Source: Phorcus lineatus (taxonomy: Eukaryota > Mollusca > Gastropoda > Trochida > Trochidae). From it: a stretch of DNA of 64,000 bases. The translations under genes were made by a program, and so were the position numbers. Below the pieces are notes generated by a model. That model was given only the letters and a program-made list of their open reading frames with translations, was not told the origin of the DNA and searched no databases. Shown in pieces: positions 12,640-24,159 of this stretch (the first letter of the stretch is position 1; every line of letters starts with the position of its first letter). The DNA lies in NCBI GenBank assembly GCA_921293015.1, contig OV121095.1, forward strand, positions 33,267,484-33,331,483, in the 5' to 3' direction.

Positions 12640-12770
12640 ATGTAGCTCGTTGGGGTGAGTGGCTGCTGATCAAACGAATCACCGTGGTTCGGTTCCATGT
12701 CGCAAAAGAAGTTAAAGATGGGAGTTGCTGCTTCCTAGATTAACATTAGAAGGCCCCAACAACGCATTTA
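12640..12770 (+). mobile_element. tRNA-like SINE head
   Basis: A near-consensus A box, tagctcgttgg, lies at 12643-12653 and a B box, ggttcggttcc, at 12686-12696. The 32-nt gap between them is typical of tRNA genes. The sequence does not fold into a full cloverleaf that I can trace and lacks an anticodon arm of tRNA quality, so a SINE head is more likely than a tRNA gene. It is followed by gggagttgctgcttcctag rather than the body used by the other SINEs in this window, so it represents a separate family or a truncated copy. Confidence 0.5.
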
Positions 12771-12851
12771 CTGCCGGGTGCAAAATTCACACACGAAAAA
12801 TTATATGTGCTTTCACTAGTAATCATTACGAATTATTATCATTTGTTTATT

Positions 12852-12928
12852 TTTATTATCATCATCATCATTATCATTGTTGTTGTTGTTATTATTATCA
12901 TCATCACCATCATCATCATCATCATCTT
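12852..12928 (+). repeat. Compound trinucleotide microsatellite
   Basis: An imperfect run of ATT, ATC and GTT triplets, including about ten CAT/ATC units near 12898-12926. The histidine-rich open frame across it is an artefact of the repeat. Confidence 0.95.
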
Positions 12929-13221
12929 TATTTACCTGAATGTATTATTGTTATATATTCTTGTAATTCTTTTGTAATATTACATTTCTGAGGTGTAAAT
13001 AGAGCCGTGCGATTTGGCCGTCAAAACACATCGTGCTGTTCTTAGAATAAAATTGTGTGAACGAATTTTCGTCCGATCAGATTCCACACAGCTTCCTAAA
13101 TAACACGGATGGAATGTCCGACTGTTGTATGGTAACTCTGTAGCTTGTGTCTACTTCTGCATAACCGTGTTGATCTGTACGTCTTTGTTCTACCTGTTCT
13201 CAATGTCACATTTCTTCTTCT

Positions 13222-13702
13222 GATTGACTGTCCTTGTTCTGTATGTCTGACCTTGTTTTGTATGCTTTTTTTCTCTTCTGATTGTCTGTCCTTGTTCTGT
13301 ACGTCTCACCTTGTATTGTATGCTGTATTTGTTTTTCATCTGATTGTCTGTCCTTGTTCTGTACGTCTCACCTTGTATTGTATGCTGTATTTGTTTTTCA
13401 TCTGATTGTCTGTCCTTGTTCTGTACGTCTAACCTTGTATTGTATGCTGCATTTGTTTTCTTCATATGATTGTCTGTCCTTGTTCTGTATGTCTGACATT
13501 GTATTGTATTTGCTTTTGTTTTCTTCATGTGATTGTCTGTCCTTGTTCTGTATGTCTGACATTGTATTGTATGCTGTTTTTGTTTTCTTCATCTGATTAT
13601 ATGTCCTTGTTCTGTATGTCTGACATTGTATTGTGTGCTGCTTGTGTTTTTCTTCCGACTATCTGTTATGTATGTTTGACCTTATTTTGTATGCTGCAAT
13701 GA
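13222..13702 (+). repeat. 62-bp minisatellite, about eight units
   Basis: Units begin at 13222, 13280, 13342, 13404, 13468, 13531, 13595 and 13657, with spacings of 58 to 64 bp. Each starts with gattgtctgtccttgttctg or a variant and continues with gtctgaccttgtattgtatg. More degraded units extend to about 13169 on the left and 13770 on the right. The period is not a multiple of three, so successive units are read in rotating frames, yet long frames stay open on both strands (plus 13145-13405, 13282-13596; minus 13190-13528). The predicted peptides are repetitive: Cys/Leu-rich on plus and Thr/Arg/Gln-rich on minus. I treat the frames as by-products of the repeat. Confidence 0.95.
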
Positions 13703-14142
13703 CAAGCTGTTGTTTTGATCTTCTGAGTGTCCACCCCTATTCTGTCTGTATAATCCTTAAATATTGCCTCTCTCTTATATCTCATCTGTCGTTACTTCTG
13801 AATTTCAAATTGCAGATTTTTTATTTGTAATAATAGCAAGATCTAACTTATTCCATTTAATGCTGATATACATTGATGATAACTTAGTAGGCGTTCTTTT
13901 CTCGTATTTCAACTTTACTTACACCTGCTTACAACAGAAGGTACATACAAGTGTCCCCCATTGTAATGATGTATAGCTTACAATTCAACGCTGTCTTCTC
14001 GTTGATTACATGAACCCTGACGTTATACAAGCTGGATTTGGTCTACTGCAGGGGCGCCATCTACAACACTTCTTATCTGCGTTGTATATCTCTGTAGGTG
14101 TGATTTTGGCAGGCTGTATGTACTGCAATTACTATAAGTATG
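13703..14142. other. No gene seen
   Basis: Fading minisatellite edge to about 13770, then ordinary AT-rich sequence without a recognisable feature. Confidence 0.4.
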
Positions 14143-14409
14143 TCACTTAAAGTGTTTTGGCTCCCCGTGTGACTTGCCACTTCTGTCTCTATAATTCAGA
14201 CAGCGGGTATATAAATCAACAATAAATGTCAGACGGAATAGACATTGTTTACAAAGTTGTGAATTATTATCAAATTTAGTTTCTATTTTGCAATAAAAAC
14301 CATTTTGTGACTGCCATACTTGACTATAGGTATTCGAATAGCAATCAACAAAAATTATTCCAAATGCGCAATACATTAATATGAACCAGTGTCTCATTTC
14401 AAACCCCAA
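14143..14409 (-). CDS. Hypothetical secreted peptide or signal-peptide exon
   Basis: An 88-codon minus-strand frame begins near MGFEMRHWFILMYCAFGIIF. From the second methionine this looks like a signal peptide: a short basic start, about 14 hydrophobic residues, then a Ser/Asn-rich region at a plausible cleavage site. The rest has five cysteines but no family I recognise. A GT donor-like site (caa/gtatgg) soon after the hydrophobic stretch would make it a first coding exon of a secreted or membrane protein. It lies upstream, on the same strand, of the kinase-like remnant at 10701-10998, which would suit a receptor gene. No promoter or downstream splice partner could be shown. Confidence 0.2.
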   Translation of the reverse strand: MGFEMRHWFILMYCAFGIIFVDCYSNTYSQVWQSQNGFYCKIETKFDNNSQLCKQCLFRLTFIVDLYTRCLNYRDRSGKSHGEPKHFK

Positions 14410-15499
14410 GCATCAGAGTTATGATCTTGCTCATAACTAATTGATACTTCTACGACCACTTAACTAACAATTATCACTTCTTTTCTTCTGCCTGGACAGT
14501 ATATTTGTATATATTTAAACATCTACTGCTAGGCAAACAACCATACGTAACTGGTTCTCCCAGCGGATGTATTAACCTAACCATGAGAACAAACGATGAA
14601 ACAATTTATCATCAGCTTATTTTGTGAAGCCCAGTCGAAGTCCTAAGCTTCAAGGTCCGACGGTAGTCTCTTCTAGTTTCACCACGTTGCTGCCCGCTAG
14701 ATGATACCCCGTCCCCTGTGAAGTTTCTTGTCCAATCATATTAAACCTTATTGATCAAAGGAACAAGGTCCAGTCCCTTATCAACCAATGGTTTAATCTG
14801 TTTCATTTCATCTGTATCGACCTGTGAATTGGGATTTCGGTGGTTTCTTTCATTTATTTTATGGTTGTTTTCTCCAGAGTGCTAGGGGTTTGGTTTAAGT
14901 AAGTACTTTGATGTAGTTTTGCCTTTGCCTACAGCCATAGCTACAAAAGCATAGCAAGAAATCGCCATAGACTCATTTGTGGATTGTGGGTAATTGCATT
15001 ATTTTGGAGAGTGCTTTCGGAGTACTGAATCTGATTTGATGGTTTGCGTGGTAGACGTTATTTAGTCGTGTCATCAGCGGTGTAAGCATGTGCCGGGTTG
15101 TTAAACTGCCCCAAGCTGTGGCATCTCTGACTCCGTCCCTGTTCCCGTTTATTAGATAACGCCTAATTACTTCGCATACAAAATAGCATCAGTAAACAGC
15201 AGCAATGTTGCAAATGGTTTGACAAACACAGCACGGATTCCATTAAACTTTTTTATGTCACCAAACTGTGCTAAGAATCTCTTTTTAGTTATTTCAGAGT
15301 CGTTTCCAAGAGTTAATCAAGGGTCCAAGGAATGCCACAAGCTATGGCTAACCCCAAAACCAGTACGTTTGATTAAGCGAAAATAGTTTTTATGATGGAG
15401 GTATTGCATGAATTACAAGGAAAACTGTGATTAAGGACATGCGCGTGATCGTGTTCTCAAATTAATCTGTCTTCATTCGTTATTAGATTAATGCAATGA
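14410..15499. other. No gene seen
   Basis: No credible open frame, RNA gene or array. The part from about 14640 to 14730 is richer in G and C than its surroundings, without a recognisable motif. Confidence 0.4.
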
Positions 15500-15849
15500 A
15501 TAAACGTGGCACGTGGTTCTGTGCGATGCTCAGTTGACCGCTATCAGTAAAGTTCAGCAACATCTGGCGTGGCTCGCCAGATGGGTGGGTTACCCGATCA
15601 TTGCTGTATTAACTGAGAGTTCAAGGGTTATTCCCTGCCCCACACCGAGGCACGAGTTGAGAAACTTGTGGTGTCTCCTTAGGCAAGGGACTTTATTCAA
15701 AATGTCCATCTGATTGTGTTGACCTTTAAGCGCTGCAACCGTCAGCTTGGGTTAGTCCAGGGTAATAATGCAGAGAGCGCCTTGAGCATGCATTCGGTGT
15801 GGATATGTGCGCTATACACATGTATAAATACCCTAATTATTATTATTGG
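15500..15849 (+). mobile_element. SINE with 5S rRNA-like head
   Basis: The head contains agttcagcaacatctggcg, then tggctcg and ccagatgggtgggttacc. This aligns in order with the internal promoter of 5S rRNA (agctaagcagcgtcgggc, tggttagtac, ttggatgggagacc), so I read it as a 5S-derived (SINE3-type) head. The body carries caccgaggcacgagttgag, a rotted gggcaagacactt block, the run agcttgggttagtccaggg, then gagcatgcattcggtgtgg and gtgcgctatac, and ends in an ATT repeat. The tail blocks match those of the tRNA-headed copy at 19287. Two further copies are at 53225-53533 (minus) and 57172-57510. Confidence 0.75.
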
Positions 15850-17040
15850 CATCAATCGTCATTCTTATAGACATCATTGACAATCACATCATCCTTATTT
15901 TTTTAAAACAAATTCTGTAAAATCTTCATAACCAACTTTCAAAATTTCACGTAATTGTATTGCTAAAGGTGAACAGCATTTTTTTTTTTGAAAAGTATGA
16001 AAATGACAATAATGATGATAATATTCAACTGATTTTCAAAAACAATTTTTTTTTAGATAAAATGCCTTATTTGAAATACTGTCAAACACATTTCAGAAAA
16101 CAATTTTACTCTTATTTAAACAGATGACGTAGTCATATTTCATCCTAGTCTTAAAGGTTGTTTTTTTATTTCCTTTTGACAGAAAATAAGTTATTATGAT
16201 CTATCGTATTGCACCAATATCTCGATATGGGACAATTTTATGTCCAGTAAATATTCCAATAAAGTTGTCCTGAGTTATGAGTGAACAGATTTAGTATACA
16301 GAAATCGTGATCTTAAATATATCAGACATAAACCACTCACGCAGAATTCTCCACGACAGAGCATTCCTGTTGATTTAGGTATTTTCGTGACAAAAGGTCA
16401 TATTTTTTATAGAAAGGATAAATTTTACAATAAAAATGTCCAGAAATCCAAACTTGATATTTGTTTGCGTGACTACCGGCAATAACTGCTGTGATTATAA
16501 GTATCATTATTTACGTTTTTCGGTATACATGACAGCCTCAGGGCCGTTTATCAGTAAAACTCTATCGATCGCGAAAGAATCGACATAAACCAGAAAACTA
16601 AGAAAATCTCTTAATTCGAGAAACCTGAAATCTATAAGCAATGCTATTAACCTCTCATGTCCAATCTCCCTCGTATTGCCGAAACGTTAAGCTGAAAATG
16701 CAGACTAGATTACACAAAAGATCATTATTGACTCTCATGTCTACTAAATGAAATAATTTTCCACGCTATTTAAATTATATGTCCCGTTTTCTAAGTCAAT
16801 TGGAGCCTGGTTTCTTGGTTTGCCGTGGAACAAATGACATTAGAGTCGTCCTGAGTTCTTTAATCATTTAGCAATGAATTAGGTTTGGGACACTTCATTG
16901 GATCGAGGAACGCTTGATATTTCGCGATACTTAAGTCCAAAAAAAAACTTTCGAAGATTAAGTTTCGAATAGTGCATGTACGTCAGTCGCTATTAACGAT
17001 AGAAGAGAAATCGGACTTGAGAATGTTCTTTAGACATTTA
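15850..17040. other. No gene seen
   Basis: AT-rich DNA with several T or A homopolymer runs of 8-11 nt (about 15980, 16048, 16164). No feature is supported. Confidence 0.4.
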
Positions 17041-17090
17041 TTATCCGCCACCAGGGGTGATTATCCGCTACCAGGAGTGATTATCCGCTT
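17041..17090 (+). repeat. 20-bp direct repeat
   Basis: ttatccgccaccaggggtga and ttatccgctaccaggagtga are adjacent (17041-17060, 17061-17080). A third partial unit, ttatccgctt, follows, and a stray cttatccgc lies near 17127. It is too short to assign a role. Confidence 0.85.
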
Positions 17091-18809
17091 ACTCTGACAT
17101 CTGATAAGCTCGTAAGGATAGTCTTATCCGCAAACTTGATGATTAGATTTGTTCGAAACATAATCGTCTTACCATTTGAAGTTTTTTCACCATCCAAGCA
17201 ATCGATTTCTCCCGGATATAAAACCTGATCATGATATTAAAACTTTTCTCAGAGAATTTTCATAATCCGCAATAAAATCGTGATTGTTTTTATGAGGATT
17301 TTGTAAAATTGGAAAAATATGGTTATTGAAAATTATCCAATAAAGATTATTCTTCAAATTTTGTTGGATAGAATTGATTACATTGTATCGGGTATGTCTT
17401 ACTTTTTTTCTTTTAGTTCTATTTGACGCAGTATAGAAGTTTATTATCTATTTTTTCTGAGAGTTGAATGATTTGGGAATATTTACCATATCTTGGTAGT
17501 AAATTTGTTTTAAAGATCATTTGTCAAATATTATAAGTTCGTTGAGCTCTTTACAAAAGTTAATGACTTCTGATTCCGAAAAGAAATTGACACTACAATT
17601 TCCATGAGACATTTCAGCCTTCCAAATCATGAAGAACTGAGACATAACAAAACATGGCATGGACACGCGATGACTGGTTCACATACCAAGTTTCATATAG
17701 CTATACCTAATGGCTCATTTCAAACTTTCAAGATCCATTTCTATAACAACAGCCATACTTAAAAATACCAATGGGTTGAAAATAAAAAATAGCAGAAATT
17801 GAGGTCCGTTTGACTAAAGATTTCAAATAGAGAAGGGGGTATACCATCCCCAAATTTCCTTTTTTTTCAATGAACTGCCTTTGGCAAATATGATATTATG
17901 AATTATTGGGAACACTTGGAATTTTTAAAAAGGTTATGTAAGTAAGCACTACAATTACAAAGAATAGCAACACTATGAAAGAGATTTGTACAATAATGGA
18001 ACAATTTTTTGGAAAAAAACATTCAAATCAAAACAGATGTCTCAAAATCCAGGCAGGTAAATCGCTTCCAAATCGATAGGATAAAAACACAGTTCCCCAG
18101 TGAGCACTCAAACGTCTTTATTTATAGTCTTCCCTCGCGTGATTGAGACTAAAACATAACTTTCAGGTGATGTTAAATGAAAAACCATAATTTTATTTTA
18201 CGAATTTATATTTTTCAATCCGCCTTTTATGAGAGGGTCGGGTACGATTGGAGGAAATTACATCGTAGGAAAGATTAAATTTCAACAGGGGTCAATAAAA
18301 TTTTGTCTGATTCGACTTTTAGTGTCGATGACATTTGGGATTTATTGTGTTTTACCGTAGGAGTTAAAGTTAAATTGCTGTGAGCCCTTTTCAGGAAGGT
18401 CGAGGGGGTGAAAGTGATGTTGCAGAGACGTTCAACAACCACGGGATATATTGACAAATGAATTTAGTTTAGAAAGAAAATAATTTCTCTGGTCTTTCTT
18501 TTTCCTCCGAGTTTCAATGTGAACCTTTCGGAGCAAGATTAGGAAACATTGACTCGATTGAACCCTGCCCTTGTGACATAAATGTCAGAACAGCTTTCCA
18601 AAGGTTGTCTCTTATAAGAAACGATTGCTTCAGAGCAAATGCGTGAATAAAACGTCGATTTATTCTTGTGGAAGACAGTTAATTATAAATCTGTGTCTAA
18701 CTGAACTTCATCGTTCAGAGAGGTAGACTTTGGTGATCAAACTGTATGATACGGATTGAGGTATAGTTGACACGAAAAGAACACACTTTCAATTATTTAT
18801 TTTAAACAC
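17091..18809. other. No firm gene
   Basis: A 60-codon minus frame at 18275-18457 reads YPVVVERLCNITF near its start, vaguely like a kinase subdomain IX following the fragment at 18810-19025, but I consider it too weak to call. The rest is AT-rich and featureless. Confidence 0.35.
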
Positions 18810-19025
18810 TTATATTTCTCTTAGCGGCAAAATACTTCCATATGAACTACCTTGTAATTTGTCAGCCAATGAAACACCCACATGAATAGAAAATCTATTT
18901 GTTCTCATCGAGGCCTTTGAAATAATACAGTCGCTCAAGAAGGTGTTCTGTAAATAAGGATTCATAGAAAACGTGTACATTCGAATAAAGTTTACGGAAA
19001 TAACTGAGGGTTCTCGAATGATCAC
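18810..19025 (-). pseudogene. Possible tyrosine-kinase activation-segment remnant
   Basis: The 71-codon minus-strand frame has SDCIISKASM, which could derive from a catalytic loop of the HRDLxxRN type. It then has SIHVGVSLADK in the position of KVxDFGVS, and finally SSYGSILPLRE, which resembles the end of an activation loop leading into 'LPLRW'. The order and the 17-residue gap from the G of VGVS to the P of LPLR suit tyrosine kinases with short activation loops. The catalytic Asp of HRD may be kept, but the His, the Asn and the DFG aspartate are not visible, so any product would be a pseudokinase. Only part of the frame matches, and it lacks the W-x-APE motif. Confidence 0.35.
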
Positions 19026-19286
19026 TTACTAAACGACGTCTCTGATTGCACAAGTAACTTTGATTGCATCCAGTCAGGCCTTAGGACACAAGTTTGTACA
19101 GGAATTTATGACGGAGAGAAGGCAGGCCACTCAGGAATCGACAACATCCAGTCTCGTATTATTAAATTCAAATATTATGCTATTTATTTACCTAAACATA
19201 TACCAAATATATTAAAAACAAACATAAACTACCTTAACTGAACATTTAGTTCAACCTTCAGAAATACATATTATCATAATAATTAT

Positions 19287-19632
19287 GTGGAGAACAGTGG
19301 TGTAGTGGTGAGCATGCTTGCATGCTTGCCTCTCACGCCAGAGACCCGCGTTCGAATCCCGGTGGAGACACCAAAAATTTGTGACTTGGGTCTCATCCTG
19401 TGTTGTGTCCCTGGGCAAGACACTTCATCCACATTGCACTCAGTTCACTCAGCTGTACAAATGGGTACCTGAACAAGGGCGAAGTATGGACCTATAGAGT
19501 CGCGCGGAGCGCTTGTTTTATCGGCGGCACCGAACATACTATCCCTCCAGGGTAATAATACTCATGGCGCTTTGAGCATGCTTTGTCATGGATATATGCG
19601 CGGGATAAGAATGCTATTATTATTATTTATTA
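19287..19632 (+). mobile_element. tRNA-derived SINE, best copy in window
   Basis: The head resembles a Glu/Asp-type tRNA: A box tggtgtagtgg at 19298-19308 and B box cgttcgaatcc at 19349-19359, followed by cggtggagacacc. The body has the well-preserved blocks ctgggcaagacacttcatcc, tcactcagctgtac and gggtacctgaaca, then a gcgctttgagcatgctttg block, and it ends in (ATT)n at about 19616-19632. No target-site duplication could be fixed by eye. The plus-strand open frame across the head is a by-product. Relative preservation suggests it is younger than the copy at 1183. Confidence 0.85.
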
Positions 19633-19749
19633 GTCCCTCTTCTTAATTTCTCCTTCATCTTGAAGAAAACACAAGCACGTTTGCAACATACATTTATAAC
19701 TGACTTGTTTCGGTGGCATGTTGCTAGTTGCTAGTATAAGGAAGACAAA

Positions 19750-19877
19750 TATATTATGGATGTACATTTTTGTTTTCACAATGACAACGTTTCGGTTTAA
19801 ATTCTTCATGGAATGCTTGATAAAGGTATAAGAATCCATACCGAAACGTCGTACATTTGTACATCCATGATAATATT
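19750..19877. repeat. Imperfect foldback repeat
   Basis: The left arm contains atattatggatgtaca (19750-19765) and acgtttcggt (19787-19796). The right arm contains their reverse complements in mirrored order: accgaaacgt at 19840-19849 and tgtacatccatgataat from 19859. The spacing differs between arms, so the stem has bulges. It lies about 120 bp beyond the ATT tail of the SINE at 19287. It may be a short non-autonomous foldback element. Confidence 0.65.
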
Positions 19878-19883
19878 ATTACA

Positions 19884-22800
19884 TTTATAACTGTCAGTCA
19901 TCAAATCGCCTCGAATGTAAGTAAATGAAAGGTCAAAATACAACAGAATCCTTATCACAGATATTTTATTCCACGTTGAATGTTAAAAAAATAAACAAAG
20001 TTTAAGTTATTTAATCTTTGGCTAATCAAAAGCATGACTATACTAATAAAGAAAACGTCTTCCGAAATCCTATCTTAATCAAAGATCTGTGCACGTTTTG
20101 AACGAATTTTACTTAAAGTTATAACTTCTTTAGCTACGCTTTATTCACAGGTTATATAACGAAAAACTATCTCAAAGTAATCAAGTAACGTAAGTTATTA
20201 TTGCTCTACGAAAAAATGTCTTCCAGCATCTTTTCTTAATCAATTGCATACGTTCACACATTCACGCTTGCATTCACCGCACTGCCTCTACGCGTAACGA
20301 GATGAATACAAAAAACTATTTGAATAAAGTGAGCTTTTCAAACATGGTCGATGGCAGCATACTTCATTGAAATGTTTTGACAATCGAAACAAATTCAGTT
20401 AGATTCAATCCATTGCGACCTGGGGCTTTCGGCAATGCTTTTTCAACTTTATCTAAAAATCATCAAAAGTCGTCGGTTTTCTTTATATAGAGCCTTCAAT
20501 CAAAGTTTCTTTATAGAATCTGACCCGAGGACTCACAGCTGTTTGAGAAGATGTCAAAGCATAGCATCTAAGGATGCCTCAGGTTGCATAGGGTGTCAAG
20601 GGTTGCCAAATAATCCTCAATGATATCAAACTATGCCAAAACGAAGAGAAACTCTGTCCTCTTGAATCTAACATTACATAATATACAGTTATACAACATG
20701 GAGAAATTATAGCCGTCGGAAACAAATACTTTCACTGCTTGTTCCCCACCCTCATGAAACACGTCAATAAAGAATATACATTAAACAAATCCATGGGTTC
20801 TTGAAAACTTCTTGAAGGGTTCTTGTACGGTAAAAACGATCCTCGTTGGAACATGTTTGTCAAGAAGTCCTAAACATCCACAGCACAATTCTTAAGACTT
20901 GGAGTGTCTGAATTTGACATGGCGAATGGGCAGCTTATTGATTTAGATCCGCTATTCTGTCGCAATCCCTTAAAGGCTGAAAAATCCAAACCGTTTTTTG
21001 TTCAGAGGGGCTTAACTAGTCATCAATGAATGCATGGCCGAACAATTCCAAGGTTTTTAGAGTGTTGGTGCATTATTTTACCATGCATTTAAATGTTAGC
21101 CGTGCTGGCTTCAGAGAGAGCTTTAGATGCACTGTTTGGATAAATAAAACGGATATGAGCAAATTGGGTCTATTTTATTGGACTGTCCGGGCTTTAACAG
21201 CTGCCTGTAATCCTGCCTAGCTTTAATGAATTAATGAAGACGGAACTTGTTCTCAATCAACATGTCTGAATCTCATATGAATGTTCAGTGTTCAGGGTTT
21301 CACTTTTCGAAACTGATTTAATGTGTATTGATACCATCAGCGTGCCGGAAAGGGCTTTAAAGATGAGAGTTGAAAAGACTTTGTTAATTGAGAGGTTTAA
21401 AAAACGAATTTGATGTTTCAACCAGTCCATTTTGGAAGGTTTTACCCTATAAATGTGGCAAGTATTTACAGTTTATTTTTTATATTTAATTGTGCATGTA
21501 AAATGACTTAATAAATAGGATACAAAATTGTTAGATATAAGTTAAGCCGAATTGCTTTATATTGGTATCTTTATTCTAGTAACTCGTTGAATGCAACACA
21601 TTGGTTGATAAACTACAATACCCGGTTGTTTTCCTTGTGAATTGTATATTTTTTGTATTGTACAGATTGACAAATGCCTCGATTGTCGTATCAAAATTAA
21701 AATGCGATGTTGAGCTTATTCTTAAAACGTTCAATAATAACTTGATGAATATTAATACCATTGCATGCCTATAGCTAGTATTCAAAACCCTTTTTGTTAT
21801 ATCTATGATAAACTGTCTTTATCTGACAGCGGCTATCTGTCACATCATCGTATCCAATATCACGTCACTATTTACTTTCAATTATCAGAAAATTCATGTT
21901 ATGAAATGACATTTATGAGCTTACTTTATGGAATTCTATTATCAAAATGAATTCATATTTTGTCAAATTCATACCTCAAGGCTTTGAAAATTACATCTAT
22001 AAATTGTGCTTTCCTAAAATATAATCAGGTTAGCTGGATTTGAATTTCTTCCAGTTCGGAATACAAAGCAAGCCCATGAATAATTAGATTACATGCTTCT
22101 TTCACCTATTGCCAATTCTAACTTGGATGACAGAAAATATGCAGCATATCAGTCGCGTAATAAAGATTTGATATTACATTTGTTACGTGCAGGCGTGATC
22201 GGACATATTCTATTGGGATCACCGGAATTCCATTTTTCCTATAAACTAGGAAGATACAGAAGCATTTAGAGCCCTCTTCATTCTTCTCATTCTGATATTA
22301 CTTCTTCATTTGTTCCCCAAGGGCAAATGCCGAATGTGTCATTAAAGCCATGGGGTAAAATTATGGTTTTGTTCAAGTGACAATTTGTAAATATAACACT
22401 TCGTCACATGGCTCCCATGTGGAAATATATTCATGCGTTTGATCTAGCGGAGATGAATGTTCCACAGTAAATCAAGCGATGAGATAAACGGATCTATCGG
22501 TCAAAACGTTCTTTTAATATATTATTATTCGCAAATTTTGATATCGTAAAGCATTATGACTTTGTCATCATCATTGTGTTTCATCAAGTAAAACATAAGA
22601 GCAAGAATAAGAGGCATTTTGAATATTCATCATATCCACATCGTATCCTTGTTAACAACAACCTAGCCAAGATGTATTTGATAATATAAAAAAACAGCAA
22701 CACCATCGACAGTATGTAAATACCTTCAACTATAGCCATTACTTATAAATGTTAAAACATCTTGTTCCATGCTGAAGACCAATCAAAGTCCGTATTGTCC

Positions 22801-24060
22801 GCCATTCCGATAGGATGATGTACATGTCATGTAGGTCTCCGCTGTCATAAAAAGTTTATGTTTCAATACGAACGTTTTCTTTAATCCTCTTTGTCGGCAA
22901 GTAAATTGGTTTTGTAGTCAGTGACGTCGATAAGGTCAGTTGAAAATAGAAAATAATTGTTGACTGCATAAAACTATGAAAACTGCAGCCGAGTTGCATT
23001 ATTCATTGATCACTAATTTTGCGAGAACAAATACATGGCTCAATTTTGTTGAGAGGTTACATGTTTTTTTATCATCTAGTAATCTTTATAAAGAAATTAT
23101 GGCGTTGGTCTTAAAAATGTCCATCACATCGTACGTTATCACCTAGTTTCAAAATGCATAATAACTTAAATACATTAACAGTAACGATATGAAACGGAGA
23201 ATAGGTTCATGCTAAGTCAGGAAATTAGTACATCTTATCTGGCCATAATTTGCCAATAGCAGATGCATATGTTCCAGTGCCCAACTGGTCAGGAATATTT
23301 CAAATCAACCAGGTCACGGATATAGTAGATAAAAGCTCCGTCATCAGCTACACGCAAATTCGATTGTGCAAGAGGACAAATGAAGGTTCATCCGACCTAC
23401 AACAGCAATCCAATTTAATTGCTCCTCAGGGGCTTTCCGGACCCTTGTGGGGTGATCAATCTTCCGTCTTGTTGTATCTGTCGCACCATTTAGACTTTAA
23501 ATCGCAATTCCGCTTTCCCATAATGTGATGGATAGGCGTACCCTTGTTGGTATCAGTTGGACAGAGTGTACAACGATTGAAGCGATTTGCAGATAAGATG
23601 ACATGCTCCTTTCCCTACTCCTTTGAAGCTGTTGACTTTCCAAATCATTGACCTTGGATTACACGGGGCATTGAAAACTAATGATGTTTTATTGAGTTTG
23701 AGTGTGGAATACTGGTGATATGTCACATGGGTCAGCTAGATTAGCACGCTGTGCTGTACTATACGAGCGTGGCCGTGTGATATTGAACCCTTAAACACGC
23801 GTTTATTTCGATTACTTGGCAGTGGGCTTCCTTTGAATTCAGGACGCGCGATGAGACAAAATGACGCCGTTTTTTTGGACGAAGTAATATTATTTTTTTC
23901 AGCTTGGTTCACTTGTGCGGTTTATATGTCTTTTTGACATACGTCTTCAATTAGATATGGATATGGCAGAAGAATGATAGACACATCATATCCAGATTTT
24001 TTACAACAGCACGGAATATGTCATTTATTGAAGAGGATTTAAACAAAACGGGGGCCAAAA
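19884..24060. other. No firm gene; two weak coding candidates
   Basis: Two frames were examined. Plus 23250-23528 (92 codons) begins just after a possible acceptor (ttgccaatag) and has a balanced, protein-like composition but no motif. Minus 21576-21785 has AFVNLYNTKNIQF, which loosely recalls a kinase helix E before HRD, but its catalytic residues are absent. Neither is called. The rest is AT-rich, with more complex blocks near 20500-20640 and 23250-23700 that could be conserved non-coding DNA. Confidence 0.3.
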
Positions 24061-24159
24061 AATCCTTTTTTATCCTATTGAAATATTTTTTAGATATGCC
24101 CTTTTTTAAGAATCCTTTTTTATCTTATTGAAATATTTTTAAATATGCCCTTTTTTAAA
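24061..24159 (+). repeat. 50-bp direct duplication
   Basis: aatccttttttatcctattg with the following aaatattttttagatatgcc and cttttttaa is repeated at once from 24111 with two substitutions and a 1-nt deletion. This is a recent local duplication in T-rich DNA. Confidence 0.9.

Noticed and set aside
12725-12991. Histidine-rich plus-strand frame
   Set aside because: It is the translation of the ATC/CAT microsatellite at 12852-12928.
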